From positions 20,803,375 to 20,867,374 of the forward strand of contig NC_090034.1 in the NCBI RefSeq assembly GCF_037176765.1: a stretch of 64,000 nt of DNA, written 5' to 3'. This DNA is from Anolis sagrei. Its lineage: Eukaryota > Chordata > Lepidosauria > Squamata > Anolidae. This document shows, piece after piece, positions 1 to 11,056 of this stretch; the stretch's first letter is position 1, and each line of letters starts with the position of its first letter. Both the position numbers and the translations under genes were made by a program. Below the pieces are notes generated by a model. The model searched no databases and was not told where the DNA came from. It saw only the letters and a program-made list of their open reading frames with translations.

Positions 1-12
1 GGATTTAAATGC

Positions 13-44
<32 letters not shown>
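13..44. repeat. (ATT)n microsatellite
   Basis: An uninterrupted ATT/TTA run at the left edge of the window. Apart from the MITE pieces listed next, I see no gene between 45 and about 1440; short open frames there lack codon structure or recognisable domains. Confidence 0.95.
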
Positions 45-394
45 GCTTTCAATTGCAAAATAGAGAGCAATTTTCCCAGACTCAGGTAGAAAGATAGGTG
101 CATTTTCTGGTGACATTTGGACTGAAAATAAGACAAAAGGCCCATTGCTCTTTGCTGAGAGAGACTCCAGATGGATGAGACCTGTCTTTATTTCAGAAGA
201 AGAGTCCAAAGACACAATGGTTCTCTTTCATTTGGATTTGCCCTTTCATTCATCAGCCCTTTCATTACTGTGGCCTGGAAAGCATCAAAAGCACATATTT
301 GCAGCTTCAGACAATGTGCAAAAATGACAAACATTTGCAGGACAAGTGCAGCTGGACACTACTTTAATTTCTATTGAAATTGCTAGGAGTTGTA

Positions 395-490
395 GATTTT
401 GCAGGATTGGGATTTGAAGTTTGCCTTGGGGTGCAGCAGTTAAAGTGGTATCAAGCTGCATCCATTCTGCAGTGTAGATGCACCCCCAAA
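395..490. mobile_element. MITE fragment (TGCATCTACACTG-type end)
   Basis: The segment carries a 'tgcagcagttaaagtggtatcaa' type core and ends in CAGTGTAGATGCACCCC. The same terminal sequence recurs near 600-790, 44520-44550, 59850, 60350 and 61120, so this is one arm of a dispersed inverted-repeat element. Autonomous parent not visible. Confidence 0.6.
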
Positions 491-606
491 GTTGGAAATC
501 ATGATAATGGAAGAGGAGAAATTTGTATCACGGAAAGAAGGATATAGAATGGCTTCCAACCAGAAATTATAATATCTATAATTATTAGACCAATGCGCAG
601 TCTATG

Positions 607-792
607 AGTGTGTCTACACTGGAGACTTGATGCAGTTTGACACCACTTTGAACTGCTTCAAAATCCAGGGTGGTGTCATTTTGCAAGGACTTTTACCCAA
701 AAGAAAACTGTTGCAAACTATAAATCCCAGGACTCCATGCCAACTAAAATCGTACCAAACTGGATTAAGTCAACAGTGTAGATGCACCCAAA
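607..792. mobile_element. MITE copy with inverted ends
   Basis: Starts with GTGTCTACACTGGAGA and ends with CAGTGTAGATGCACCC, which are inverted relative to each other. The interior contains the family's 'gcagtttgacaccactttgaac' type core. About 185 bp long and non-coding. The family is used elsewhere in this window as an insertion target (see the nested hAT at 60035). Confidence 0.65.
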
Positions 793-1439
793 GAACAATT
801 GCAGGAACTCAACCTAAACATTTTGGATACTATTCTATAAAATGAGGACTAGAGGGTCCTGATTCACTCTTTGTGCCAAAAATAGGATTTTAAGAGCCAT
901 GAAAACATGCATGCTGATGATGATGATGTTTCCTAATGCCTGCATTTTGTTTCAGCCATTGAGATGATTCAGTGGGCTCCAGTCTTCCATTTCTATTTCT
1001 AGTCGAATGAAAAGCTGCTGCCATAACTCACATCCAATTACACTATGCAACAAAATTATGTTTCTGGTTTGAAAGTGTTATTTCTTGTTTAATCGTGTGG
1101 TACTTACTTTGAAAGTAGTTATTCTACTCCAGAAACTCCTTTTTTGTGGCTGCCACAAACAAGGTTGAATCAGTTGAGATTCGATTATGATTTCATTGAA
1201 AAACTAGAGCTAAATGCGCTGGAGGATGTCTGTCCCACAAAAACAAAGTGTTGCCAGTTTAATAAATTTTCCCCATGTTTTTATGATAGAACCAATTAGG
1301 AAATGACACTTGTAACCCAGGAACAAAAATGGTGTCACACAGTGTAATCAGGGCTATGTCTATCCATCTATAAATCCATGGGAAACCTATTGTGACATCC
1401 TGAGTGATGAAATCCAAGGGCTGCCATTGTGAGGACAGC

Positions 1440-2082
1440 TCCTGGTCCCTTTGGAGGCCTTTCTTCCCCGTCCTTTGGGGAAGGGATCCCATGATTTCGA
1501 CTCAGGGTCCACAATGTCATCCAAAAAGACCACCCGCCGGAGGAAGAAGAAGCGGCACATGATGCTGGTCTTCTACTGGATGAAGAAGAAGAAGGCGGCA
1601 AACGAGGAGGAGAACGAGGCCCCCGGACCCGACTGCAAGGCCCCCCACACCTCGCCTTACTCCACCCACAGCAAACAGTGTGATCCAAGGATATTCCCCC
1701 AAAGGCCCGCGACCCCGCTACCCCCCACTGAAGAGACGGCCTCGTGTCCTTTCCCCTCCACCTCGACCATGGTGGACCTGATCCAGACAAAAGGGCCCCG
1801 ACAAAAGCCAAAAAAGAGGAAACAGCATAAAAAGAAAAGGAAGAGGAAGGTAATGGTGCCGGCACCCTGCCCTCATCTAGGAGTCCCTCAAACTTTTTAA
1901 ACAGTGGGGGGGAGAGGTTGAGAGCCAGGTGATGGAGAAGTTTTGGTACAGCAAGCTGAGGAAGGGTTAATGGTGTCTTCTTTTTTGAAGCAGAGAAAAG
2001 TAAATGCTTAGCTGAGACGTTCAAGCAGAATTATGGCGAAATCGGCCAACTATAGGGATTATCCGTGAAAGCAGCATTTAAG
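1440..2082 (+). repeat. Duplicated module, copy 1 (with Lys-rich open frame)
   Basis: The 3' half of this stretch (about 1720-2080) is clearly related to 3040-3490 and 13730-14110. All three share a 'ccctgtgccccttcccctcc' type stretch, a polypurine AGAAGAAGAGGAAG stretch followed by GTAA, the phrase CTCAAACTTTTTAAACAG and, in the first two, TAGCTGAGACGTTCAAGCAG. An open frame at 1515-1900 (starting MSSKKTTRRRKKKR) is very rich in Lys/Arg. The AAG|GTAA junction could be a splice donor, but the reading frame is not kept across the three copies. I do not recognise a protein; this may be an exon of a decayed gene or simply a low-copy duplicated repeat. Confidence 0.45.
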
Positions 2083-2300
2083 GCAGTGGTTCTTAACCTG
2101 TGGGTCGCGGATCACCAGTGGCCGCAAGGACGAAAATCTGGTCTGCAAGCCTCCTTCCTCTTTTATTGATTTATTTTAGTTTATTTCTGCTTCTTTCGTG
2201 CTGCCTGCTACACCTTCCCTGTCGCTGACCATGGCATATGATCTCTATCAGAAACTAGAGCTGATGTGGTCTATCCAATGCAATTTTTTAATCAGCGCCA
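2083..2300. mobile_element. hAT-type element fragment
   Basis: Begins CAGTGGTTCTTAACCTGTGG, a classic terminal sequence of non-autonomous hAT elements in vertebrates. It interrupts the duplicated module, since the related copy at 3490 continues 'catttaaggctttcc' without it. The right end is unclear, so the end coordinate is approximate. Confidence 0.5.
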
Positions 2301-3490
2301 CAAACTGAATCTAAAGTTGACCAAAAACTGATTCATAACCATTTTGTCCCAGGTCAGCTAATTAGTTCTCAGTAAGAACAAACTTCAACGGAAACAATCA
2401 ACAGAGGAGTCACAAAACAGTTGTGGGTCTAGCCAGTTGCTGAACTTTCACATGATGAAACAGTGTCCACAATCCAATGTTGAAGTCATGAAAAAAGTCC
2501 CAAGTTCCATCTGCGTCCAGGGGTCTCTAAAGCAGAAGGTCCAAGGCTCGGAGACTAACGTTGCAGCATTTCTGTATTCTCAAATAATATGTTGTGACCA
2601 GGTTGGTTCATCAAGTGCTCTGCTTCTCTAAAGCACAAGGTCCAAGGCTTGGGGTCTAACGTTGCCGCCAGCAATAAGGTATTCCACTGTACACTCTTAA
2701 ATGCAGCTTTCACAGTTGATCCTACTTACTGGCCATCCTCTCAGCGATGGGATATGGACTTCCAAGATTATTGGAGGGCATGTTTATTAATGACTTGGGC
2801 AAATATCGGCCCTCTGGGTGTTTTGGACTCCCAGCTCCCACCATTCCTAACAACTGGTAGGCTGTTAGGAATTGTGAGAGTTGAAGTCCAAACTCCTGGA
2901 GGGTCGAAATTTGCCCATGCCTGCTCTAAACCTTCATCCAATCATTAAGAAACATGCTCTACAGTGAGATTGGGTGGGTCATATCCGCACCACAAACTGT
3001 AGTTTGCAAACCAAAGGGGACATTTTTAAATATTCATATTAGGTGGCGACAATGGGACCAGCCATGAAGCCTTGGGCTTTTAAAGGGGCCTTTGCAAGTT
3101 TAAACATATAACAGAAATATGTAACAAAGGCAGGAAGAAGATCCAGGATCCGGCTGCCCCTCACCGAAGATATGGCCCTGTGCCCCTTCCCCTCCACCTC
3201 GACCAGCGCAGAGCTGATCCAGAGAGGGCTCCGACAGAAGCTGAAGAAGAGGAAGCAGCAATGGAGGAAGAGGAAGGTAACACTGCCAGCACCTTGTCCT
3301 CAAACTTTTTAAACAGCGGGAGGGAGAGGGGAAGGAGAGCCAGGTGATGGAGAGGTTTTGATGGAGCATCCTGAGGAAGAGTTAATGGTGCCTTCTTTTC
3401 TGGAGCAGAGTAAACACTTAGCTGAGACGTTCAAGCAGAATCATGGAGAAGTTGGCCAGCAATAGGAATCAGTCATGAAAGCAGCATTTA
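2301..3490. repeat. Segmental duplication, unit A
   Basis: About 1.2 kb that is nearly colinear with unit C (11218-11755 joined to 13613-14112). Several hundred bases are almost identical, including the block at 2437-2631 versus 11307-11501, with only a few differences. The start (2303) also matches 5538 (unit B). It contains a foldback element around 2797-2925 whose arms carry the GTTTTGGACT / AGTCCAAA sequences, and a second copy of the Lys-rich module at 3040-3490. No convincing coding gene. Confidence 0.8.
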
Positions 3491-3516
3491 AGGCTTTCCA
3501 GTCTGTTGCCTGATGG

Positions 3517-3748
3517 CTTCAAACTACAAGAAAGGAGATTCCATCTAAACTTTAGGAAGAACTTCCTGACTGTGAGAGCTGTTCAGCAGTGGAACTCTCT
3601 GCCCCAGAGTGTGGTAGAGGCTCCTTCTTTGGAAGCTTTTAAACAGAGGCTGGATGGCCATCTGTCGGGGGTGCTTTGAATGTGATTTTTGGCAGGGGGT
3701 TGGACTGGATGGCCCATGAGGTCTCTTCCAACTCTATGATTCTATGGC
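3517..3748 (+). mobile_element. CR1 LINE 3' end
   Basis: The conserved CR1 tail is seen: 'aggaagaacttcctgactgtgagagctgtt', the GTTGGACTGGATGG stretch and a terminal CTCTATGATTCTATGG, close to the family's ATTCTATG octamer. Severely 5'-truncated, about 230 bp. It interrupts the duplicated block, because the flanks reappear joined around 5750-5790. Confidence 0.85.
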
Positions 3749-4210
3749 TGATGGTGTCATTAATACTTTTTCAACACTAAAATTGTTATTTTGTTTTGTT
3801 TTCAGTGAGACAGAGTATATCATGGACACTTTACAGAGAAAGAAGATAGACAGACTACATATAGCTACACTGACTACAGAAACAAAGAGGATATTACATT
3901 TCATCCATGCATACATTATCATCCCTTCTTCCTGCTCCTCGAGAAGGCCAGATTGCTTTCCCCTGTGAATCTGCCATTCTGTTGAATACACCAGCTTTCT
4001 CCCTCCCTTGGAGAAAGCAGCAGATGACCAGACTCTTTCTGTCTGCCATGCTTTTGGAAAATAAAATGGTCTCTTATACAGCCATTTCTTGTTGATGTTG
4101 TTATGAAAAAGTTGTAAATGACTGACAGCTTGTTCTCCTGCTAAAACTTTCTGACTCCATCAGTTCCGGACAGTTGTTAGCTTTTCTTCTTAACTAAGGA
4201 GCACAACTGA
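3749..4210. repeat. Unclassified dispersed repeat, copy 1
   Basis: This block ('gtgagacagagtatatca' to 'ccatcagttccggacag' and 'agcttttcttctta') recurs at 5780-6086 plus 10155-10330, and its second half recurs, more diverged, at 39840-40262. Each copy has a 'ctttctccctcccttggaga' phrase and a 'gatgttgtt...aaattgtaaatgact' phrase. Non-coding. It could be part of an old LTR or another repeat; I could not classify it. Confidence 0.6.
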
Positions 4211-4585
4211 CCAGCTCTATAGGAGGCTGGACTTCAGGAAATATCTAAATCTCTAGAGGAGGCTGTGGACTGCAATGATCTCAATCTCTAAGGCCAGATA
4301 ATCTCTTCCTAACCCTTTTAATTTTCACTTCTTTTTGCCCCTGAACTCCGCCTCTGCCCCCCATTGACTATCATCCTCCTTAATTCCTTGTCTTCGACCC
4401 CTAATTCTTAACCCCTTCTTCTCCTTCCTGAGTCAATATTCCAAGCATTCTTCCATTCCCCTGCTTTCCCTCAAGAGGAATTCTGTTGTTGGAGGAACAG
4501 TCTTCTTATCAAAGAAGTTGGACTAGATGCCCTTTGGGGGCCCTCTTCTTCTTCCTTGGGGTAGGCTTTGTTTGTGGAGGAAAAC
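4211..4585. other. Unassigned sequence
   Basis: Pyrimidine-rich stretch (about 4300-4480) without recognisable coding sequence or repeat ends. I see no gene here. Confidence 0.5.
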
Positions 4586-4589
4586 AGTT

Positions 4590-4710
4590 CTTATACAGCG
4601 GGTTGCTGTGAGTTTTCCGAGCTGTCTGGCCATGTTGCAGAAGCATTCTCTCTTGAAAGTTTCACCTGCAGACTGCATCTGTGACAGGCATCTTTGGAGT
4701 TTGCAAAGAG
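4590..4710 (-). mobile_element. Penelope-like element terminal fragment
   Basis: The stretch 'gggttgctgtgagttttccgag...tggccatgtt' followed by 'tttcacctgcag...ggcatc' is the same terminal sequence seen at 5163, 10380, 14340, 16130-16225 and 61365. At 14.3-16.2 kb that sequence sits next to recognisable Penelope-like RT and GIY-YIG code on the minus strand, which sets the orientation. Confidence 0.6.
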
Positions 4711-4759
4711 TTTCAATGTTTGTCCCTCCCTCTCTCCTTCCCTCCTTCCTCCTCCTCCT

Positions 4760-5070
4760 CCTCAGTAGCCCATGAAGCCTATAAAGCCCTTTACTGTTCG
4801 TGTTCAGCCTATCTGCGTGACTGTGTCTCCCCCATGAACCAACTCGGGCCTTAAGGTCCTCCAGGGAGGCTCTTCTCACGGTCCCACCACCGTCACAAGC
4901 ATGGCTGGTGGGAACGAGAGAAAATGCCTTCTCAGTGGTGGAACCCTGACTTTGGAATGCTCTCCCTAAAGAAATCAGACAGCGCCCTCTCTAGCTAACT
5001 TTAGCAAAGAAATAGAAACCTGGATGTGGAAACTAGCTTTCAAAAACAGTTGACTACTTTTCATTATGAG
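4760..5070 (+). mobile_element. L2-type LINE 3' coding fragment
   Basis: Translated piecewise, this gives the L2 C-terminal signature: a CVSPMNQLG-like stretch, then GRLFSRS, ENAFSVV, LWNALPKEIRQ. It aligns with the end of the L2 reverse transcriptase ORF at 13130-13350 (ERAFSVVAPQLWNTLPADIRQ). Several stops and shifts; an old copy. Confidence 0.7.
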
Positions 5071-5162
5071 GGTGGTTTTTTAGCCTTGTCAATATCTATT
5101 GGTTTTTAACTACAGTAGTTTTGCCTCCAGTGTGGTGCAATATGTTTTTAAACCCAGTACAA

Positions 5163-5530
5163 TTTTGTACCTGTGTATTTATTGGGTTGCTGTGAGTTTT
5201 CTGGGCTGTATGGCCATGTTCCAGAAGTATTGTCTTCTGATGTTTCACCAGGCATCCTCAGAGGTGTGAGGTCTGTTGGAAACTAGGCAAGTGGGGTTCA
5301 TATATCTATGGAATGCCCAGGGTGGGAGAAAGAACTCTTGTCTGTTTGAGGCGGGTGTGAATGTTGTAACTGGCCAGCTCAATGAGCATTTAATGGCCTT
5401 GCAGTTTCAAAGACTGGCTGCTTCCTGTCTGGAGGAATCCTTTGTTGGGGCGTTTAGACGGCCCTGATTGTTTCATGTTTTGTGAGTGTTGCGGTTTATT
5501 TACTATCCTGATTCTAGAGTTTTTAAAATA
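5163..5530 (-). mobile_element. Penelope-like element terminal fragment
   Basis: About 370 bp, colinear with the terminal parts at 10380-10690 and 14340-15190: 'gggttgctgtgagttttctgg', 'ggcatcctcagaggt', 'tctgttggaaacta', 'tatatctatggaatg', 'ggccctgattgttt', 'gattctagagtttt'. Non-coding 3' region of the family. Confidence 0.7.
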
Positions 5531-5597
5531 CTAACAATACAAACTGAATCTAAAGTTGACCAAAAACTGGTTCGTAACCCTTTTGATACTAATGTTG

Positions 5598-5736
5598 GAG
5601 AGTGGTCCCTGGTCAAGTGGTCCCTGGTCAAAGTGGTCCTTGATCAAGTAGTTCCTGGCCAAGTGGTCCCTGGTCAAGGGGTACCAGGTCAAGCAGTCCC
5701 TGGTCAAAGTGGTCCCTGGTCAAAAAAAGGTTGGGA
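5598..5736. repeat. 15-16-bp minisatellite (GTGGTCCCTGGTCAA)n
   Basis: About nine diverged copies of GTGGTCCCTGGTCAA, followed by AAAAAAGGTTGGGAACCACTG. The latter is the inverse of a common hAT end (CAGTGGTTCCCAACC), so the array probably grew from the sub-terminal sequence of a hAT element. The repeat keeps an 87-codon frame open (5486-5749), which I regard as accidental. Confidence 0.85.
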
Positions 5737-6069
5737 ACCACTGATTTAAGGCTTTCCAGTCTGTTGCCTGGTGGCTGGTATGTCATGAATACTTGTTAAA
5801 CACTAAAAAGGCTCTTTTATTTTGTTTACAGTGAGACAGAGTATATCACAGGCACTTTACAGAGAAAGAAGGTAGACAGACAGACTACATAAAGCTACAT
5901 TGGGTATACAAAAAAGGAGATGTTGCATTTCATCCATGCATACATTACCATCCCCTCTTCCTGCTCCTTGAGAAGAGATCCGTGCATAGGCCAGATTGCT
6001 TTTCCCTGCCAACCTGCCATTCTGCTGAATACACCAGCTTTCTCCCTCCCTTGGAGAAAACAGCGGATG

Positions 6070-6086
6070 ACCAAACTCTTCCTGTC
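6070..6086. repeat. L1 target-site duplication, left copy
   Basis: ACCAAACTCTTCCTGTC is repeated exactly at 10155-10171, flanking the L1 insertion. Confidence 0.92.
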
Positions 6087-6169
6087 AACATTTGAGAAGG
6101 GGGAAGGGGCAACCACAGTTATAAGGCAAGGGATAATAGCAGATGAAAAGCCACAAATAGACAAAGATA

Positions 6170-9100
6170 ATGGGTGATAATCTGAAAATGTGTTTTTTTA
6201 ATACAAACGGAATGGCTTCGGATTTGAAGCGGTCAAGAATAGCACAGTTAGTAAGGAAATTGCATTGCAACGTCCTCTGTTTACAGGAAACCCACAAACA
6301 TAAAAAAGATAGCAAACAATTAATAAATATACCAGGTTGGAGGGTGATAGCAGAAGCGAGGGGTACAAATAAAGCCAGAGGAGTAGCAATAGCAATGAAA
6401 AACTCATTAAATGTGGAAATATTAGAAACAACAATAGATAAAGAAGGGAGATATATAGTGTTGATATGTAAAATAAATGGCAGTAAATATACAATAGGTA
6501 ATGTATATGGCCCAAATAAAGGACAAAAGAAATACTTTAGAAAGTGGTTCAAGAAAATACAAGAAATCTATCAAGGGGAGCTAATAGTTGGAGGAGACTT
6601 TAACATGGACCTTAGAAATAATAAAAAACTTTTAAAAGAATGGAAGTTGGAGGATGTATTTGAAGGAAATTCTATAAATCAAAAGCCAACATACTTCTCA
6701 AATAGTCATAAATGTTTCACATGGATAGACTACATATTAATAAAAAACACTAACAGGTCTAGAATTCTAAATACAGAAACACAACCAATCTGGATTTCAG
6801 ACCATGTGCCTATTATAGTGGAGTTAAAGCTAGATGAGCCAGATGAAACAGAGGTAATAAAAACTTGGAGATATAAACATTTGATAATCAAGACAGAAAA
6901 ACTTAAAAAAGAACTATTAGAAGAGATAAAAAACTATTTCAAGGAAAATAGAGGCTCAGCAAGTATAGAAGTAGTCTGGGATGCAGCAAAAGCAGTTATT
7001 AGGGGTTATTGCATAGCAAAAGAAGTGGCAGTAAAGAAACGGCAAGATAAAGAAAGAAAAATAATGGTTAAAGAAATAGAGGAAACACAAAAGCTATTGC
7101 AAAGTAAATACCAAGTGCAGGTGAAAGTAAAGTTGGAAAAATTAAAGAAACAATTAGAAGAAATGGATAATTTGGATTTGTGGAGAAAGGAGATATTTCT
7201 TTAAAATAATTTTCAAAGACAAAATACAAATACAATGAAAAAATTGGCTAACTATTTGAAAAATGCGAAAGAGAAAGGAAGAGTCACCCAGTTAAAGAAT
7301 AAATATAATAAAAAGGTAAATTCAAATAAGGAAATAAGAGAAGTATTTGAAGATTTCTACCAAGGCTTATATAAAAAACAAATACATGGAGAAAGGTTTA
7401 ATGAAAATATACCAAAGATATTAGATAGAGAGGACAATAGGAAACTAGGAGCAGAAATAACATATCAAGAAATAGAGCAGGTGATTGATACACTGAAAAA
7501 TGCAAAATCCCCGGGATGCGATGGGTACACTGCAGAGTTTTACAAAGAAACGAAAGAAATAATAATCCCAGAATTGAAGGATTTATTTAATAGTATAATG
7601 ATAGGAGGAAAGCCCCCAGACACATGGAGAGAATCAGAGATAATAACAGTGAGAAAGAGCAGGAAAGATCCAGAAGACCCTAATTCATATAGACCCATTA
7701 GCCTCCTAAATCAGGATTACAAAATATTCACGAAAATATTAGTCAACAGAATAGAAGGGATTATAAGTAAAATAGTAAAGGACGATCAATATGGATTTAT
7801 AAAAGGTAGAAACATCGCACATCCTATAAGAAATGTATTAAACATTCTTAATCATAACAAAAAAAAAGAAAATTTGCACTCTTAAAGTTAGACATATACA
7901 AAGCTTTTGATTCACTAAACCATGATTATCTGTTGCAACTAATGGGTAACTACGGATTTGACATTTCATTTACTAAAATAATAAAAGAGTTATATAGTAA
8001 TATGAGAGCAAGAATAAGAGTAAATGAAGGACTAACAAAATTCTTGAAAATAGAAAGAGGAGTAAAACAAGGCTGCCCTCTATCTCTGCTGTTATTTGCA
8101 TTAGCAATGGAACCTCTGGCAGACAGAATACGAAACAATGGCAGGATAAAGGGTTATCAGATTAAGAACGAAGAACTGAAGATAAATCTTTATGCGGATG
8201 ACATTTTATTAATAATGGAAAACCCAGTAGAAGCAATAAGGGAAATACAAATAATTCTAAAAGATTTTGAAAGATACTCAGGATTTAAAGTCAACATGAG
8301 CAAATCAGAAATGCTTATATACAATATGGGGAAAAAGGAGCAGAAGGCTCTGCAGGCAAAAATGGGAGAAATAAAAATAATAAGAAATAGAATAAAATAT
8401 TTAGGCATTACTATTACAAAAGAAATAACCAAGTTAAAAGTGGCCAACTATGGGGCAATATGGAAAAAAATTCAGGAAAAAATAAAAGTCTGGAGGGATA
8501 AGCAATTAAGTATCCCACGGAAAATACAAGCTCTGAAAATGTGCATAATTCCCAAACTAATTTATCTTTTCCAAACTTTATCAATAAAAATAGAATATAA
8601 ACAATTAAAAGAATGGGACAACACTTTGAGAGAATGGATATATGGGAAAAAGAGAAACAGAATAATGAAAAAGATTCAATATACCCCAAAGAGAATTCTT
8701 GGATGGGGGTTTCCAAATCTACAATGTTATTATGAGGCTTTCCAATTAAGAGCACTACTAGAAATAAGTTTAAAGGGAGAAGATAAATGGATAAAAGTAG
8801 AGAATGAAATAAATCTAGGATGGGGAAAATACGGGCTATACACCAGAGATATTAACAAAATAAAGGAAAATCTAACAGGGCCGAGAAAGGTAGCATATGA
8901 CTGTTGGCAAAAATGGCAAAAACTATGGGCATATAAAATATCAGGAAAGACCCCTATTAAGAGCATGGGACTCCCCGAAATGTTAGCAAATAACTTAGAA
9001 GAAAAGGGATTAAGGAGGGTACAAGATATGTGGAAACAAGATGGAGAGATAATTAATTGGCCAGAGTTTTTGGAAAATGGGGGGAAAGAAAATTGGTTAA

Positions 9101-9908
9101 AATTAAGAGGGATTTGGGAAAAAGTAAAAAAAAGAGGGTGCAAAACCCACTGAAGAACTAAAGGTAGATAAATTGCTAAATGCAAGAGAAAAGACAAGTA
9201 AAGGAACAGTGGCAAATATATATAATTTAATGGTAGAAGATAAAGAGTTTATGATTAGAGCAATAAGTAATAAATGGAATGTAGTTAAATCATTACAGAC
9301 AAGAGAAATAGAGGAAATAATTAGGAACATGAATAAAATAAAAATAGAAAAATATAATGAATTAGAAAAAAAAGATTATATTAAGATGGTATAGAACTCC
9401 TGAACAATTGGCTTATATGTTAAAAGGAAAGAATTCGAAGTGTTGGCATTGTAATAAAGAAAAAGGTACTTATTCACACACGTGGTGGGAGTGTTCTGAA
9501 ATAAAAAAATTCTGGCAAATCATACAAGTAAAAATTCAGGAGATATTCCAGATAAGAATTCAAATTAATAATGATTTGCTACTTTGGGGAGTGTTGGATC
9601 ATCCGAGTAAAATAATTAATTGCCAGGAGTTATTTAAGGTAACAATAAGAGCAGCCCATGCAGTGATTGCCAGAGGATGGAAAGACAAATCGAAATGGAC
9701 GTTAACTAATTGGAATGATTATATGTACGACCAAGTGCTGTTAGACATTACGGGAATTATGACCAAGCAAACACCAAGAATGGACAAAGAAAAGATCATT
9801 ACAAATAGATGGAAGGTCTACTTCAACTGGGTGAAAAATGGAGGAGCCAACGATCACATCAAAGAAAAAACACAAAGACTCTACCAGTGGCTGGATCTGC
9901 AAGATTAG
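6170..9908 (+). pseudogene. L1 ORF2 (endonuclease-reverse transcriptase), disrupted
   Basis: The N-terminal third is an apurinic-type endonuclease with FFNTNGM, LCLQETH, IVGGDFNM, WIDYIL and SDHVPI motifs. The RT domain follows: YRPISLLNQDYKI, a YGFIKGRN motif, DIYKAFDSLNH, GVKQGCPLS and catalytic YADD near 8190. A Cys-rich region (CWHCNKEKGTYSHTWWEC, about 9433-9490) matches the L1 C-terminal zinc knuckle. The frame is broken: an in-frame TAA at 7202-7204, a one-base shift in an A-run near 7865, a stop at 9151-9153 and further shifts near 9170 and 9400. These would prevent one full-length protein, so the copy is inactive. An L1 ORF2 is usually about 1,200-1,300 residues and the span here fits that. 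Confidence 0.92.
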
Positions 9909-9927
9909 CTAGAAATACACTGTGGTT

Positions 9928-10008
9928 GAAGAGGGAGGGAGGGTGGGAGGGTGGGAGGGAGGGTGGGAGGGTGGGAGGGAGGGAGGGTGGGAGGGAGGGA
10001 GGGTGGAG
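9928..10008 (+). repeat. G-rich tract in L1 3' UTR
   Basis: Repeated GAGGGAGGGTGGGAGGGTGGG units give many runs of three G on the + strand, a strong potential G-quadruplex. G-rich 3' UTR tracts are known in vertebrate L1 elements. Confidence 0.9.
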
Positions 10009-10154
10009 ATAAGGTAATATACACCAGTGTAAATTAGTATAATATCTTTAATATTTGTTGAATTATTTAGGTTTTATATGTGTAACACTTGGAATTTGGC
10101 TTACTGATCTGTGTGTATAATATAATAAAAATATCTTTTAAAAAAAAGATTAAA

Positions 10155-10330
10155 ACCAAACTCTTCCTGTCTGTCATGCTTTTGGAAAGTAAAAAGGTCT
10201 CTTATATAACAATTTCTTGCCGATGTTGTTCTAAAAAAATTGTAAATGACTGAAAGATTGTTTTCCAACTAAAACTTGCTGATTCCATCAGTTCCAGACA
10301 GATGTTAGTTTTTCTTCTTAAGGAAGGAGC
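10155..10330. repeat. Unclassified dispersed repeat, copy 2 (right part)
   Basis: Begins with the right TSD copy (10155-10171) and continues the repeat broken at 6086, matching 4022-4200 ('tgtcatgcttttggaaa', 'ccgatgttgtt', 'ccatcagttccagacag'). Confidence 0.75.
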
Positions 10331-10334
10331 ATTG

Positions 10335-10860
10335 TTTGACTTGTCGAAGGCTTTCATGGCTGGAATCACTCAGTTCTTGTGGGGTTTTTCAGGCTATATG
10401 GCCATGTTCTAGAGGCATTTCTCCTGACGTTTCGCCTGCATCTATGGCAAGCATCCTCAGAGGTGAGGTCTGCTGGAGCTGGGGAAAAAGGGGTTTATAT
10501 ATCTGTGGAATGACCAGGGTGAGACAAAGGACTTTTGTAAGTTGGGCTAGGTGTGAATCTTTCAACTGACCACCTTGATTAGCATACAATGGGCTGACTG
10601 TGCCTGGAGCAAACTCTTATTGAAAGGTGATTAGATGTCCCTGCCTGTTTTTCTCTCTGCTGTTTTTGCTGTTGCAATTTTAGAATTTTTTAATACTGGT
10701 AGCCAGATTTTGTTCATTTTCATGGTTTCTTCCTTTCTGTTGAAATTGTCCACATGTTTGTGGATTTTAATGGCTTCTCTGTGTAGTCTAACATGGTGGA
10801 CCACTCTCACAACCACCATGTGGAGTTTGGACAATTCTGTCAGCTGCAGATGTGGTGATT
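10335..10860 (-). mobile_element. Penelope-like element 3' fragment
   Basis: Shares 'gaaggctttcatggctggaatcact', 'tatggccatgttctag', 'tttcgcctgcatc' and 'ttttaatactggtagccagat' with the copies at 14.3-15.3 kb and 61.3-61.8 kb. The right end ('tgtttgtggattttaatggcttctctgtgtag') is the antisense of the GIY-YIG C-terminal code seen at 15240-15290. Confidence 0.75.
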
Positions 10861-11017
10861 GAATTGACTAAGGTCTGTGATTTTGAGTGTTCTTCTGCTT
10901 ACTCCTGGAAAGTTGTTATTGTGAACCAACTGGTGGACTGGCGACTGTGTTATTGGAAACACCCTAGTGAGGTACTTGGCAGCAGAGAGCTGACGAAGGC
11001 GAGAGCCAGGAGGAAAT

Positions 11018-11018
11018 G

Positions 11019-11056
<38 letters not shown>

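Larger units (their letters stand above)
5531..6086. repeat. Segmental duplication, unit B (left part)
   Basis: Starts at the same point as unit A ('acaaactgaatctaaagttgacc'). It continues through a minisatellite (5598-5736) and 'ttaaggctttccagtctgttgcctg' into the dispersed repeat matching 3780-4020. The L1 insertion at 6087-10154 splits it; it resumes at 10155-10330. Confidence 0.7.
6087..10154 (+). mobile_element. L1-clade LINE, 5'-truncated, with TSD
   Basis: A 4,068-bp insertion between two exact copies of a 17-bp target site. It starts just upstream of ORF2 (ORF1 is lost by 5' truncation), carries the endonuclease-RT ORF2 and a 3' UTR with a G-rich tract (9928-10008), and ends in an A-rich tail with an AATAAAAATA stretch. 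The TSD and largely readable ORF2 suggest a fairly recent event, later than the duplication that made unit B. Base composition is strikingly A-rich on the + strand, as usual for L1. Confidence 0.93.

Noticed and set aside
5486-5749. Repeat protein VVPGQ-type frame
   Set aside because: Encoded by the 15-16-bp minisatellite; no start context or conservation.
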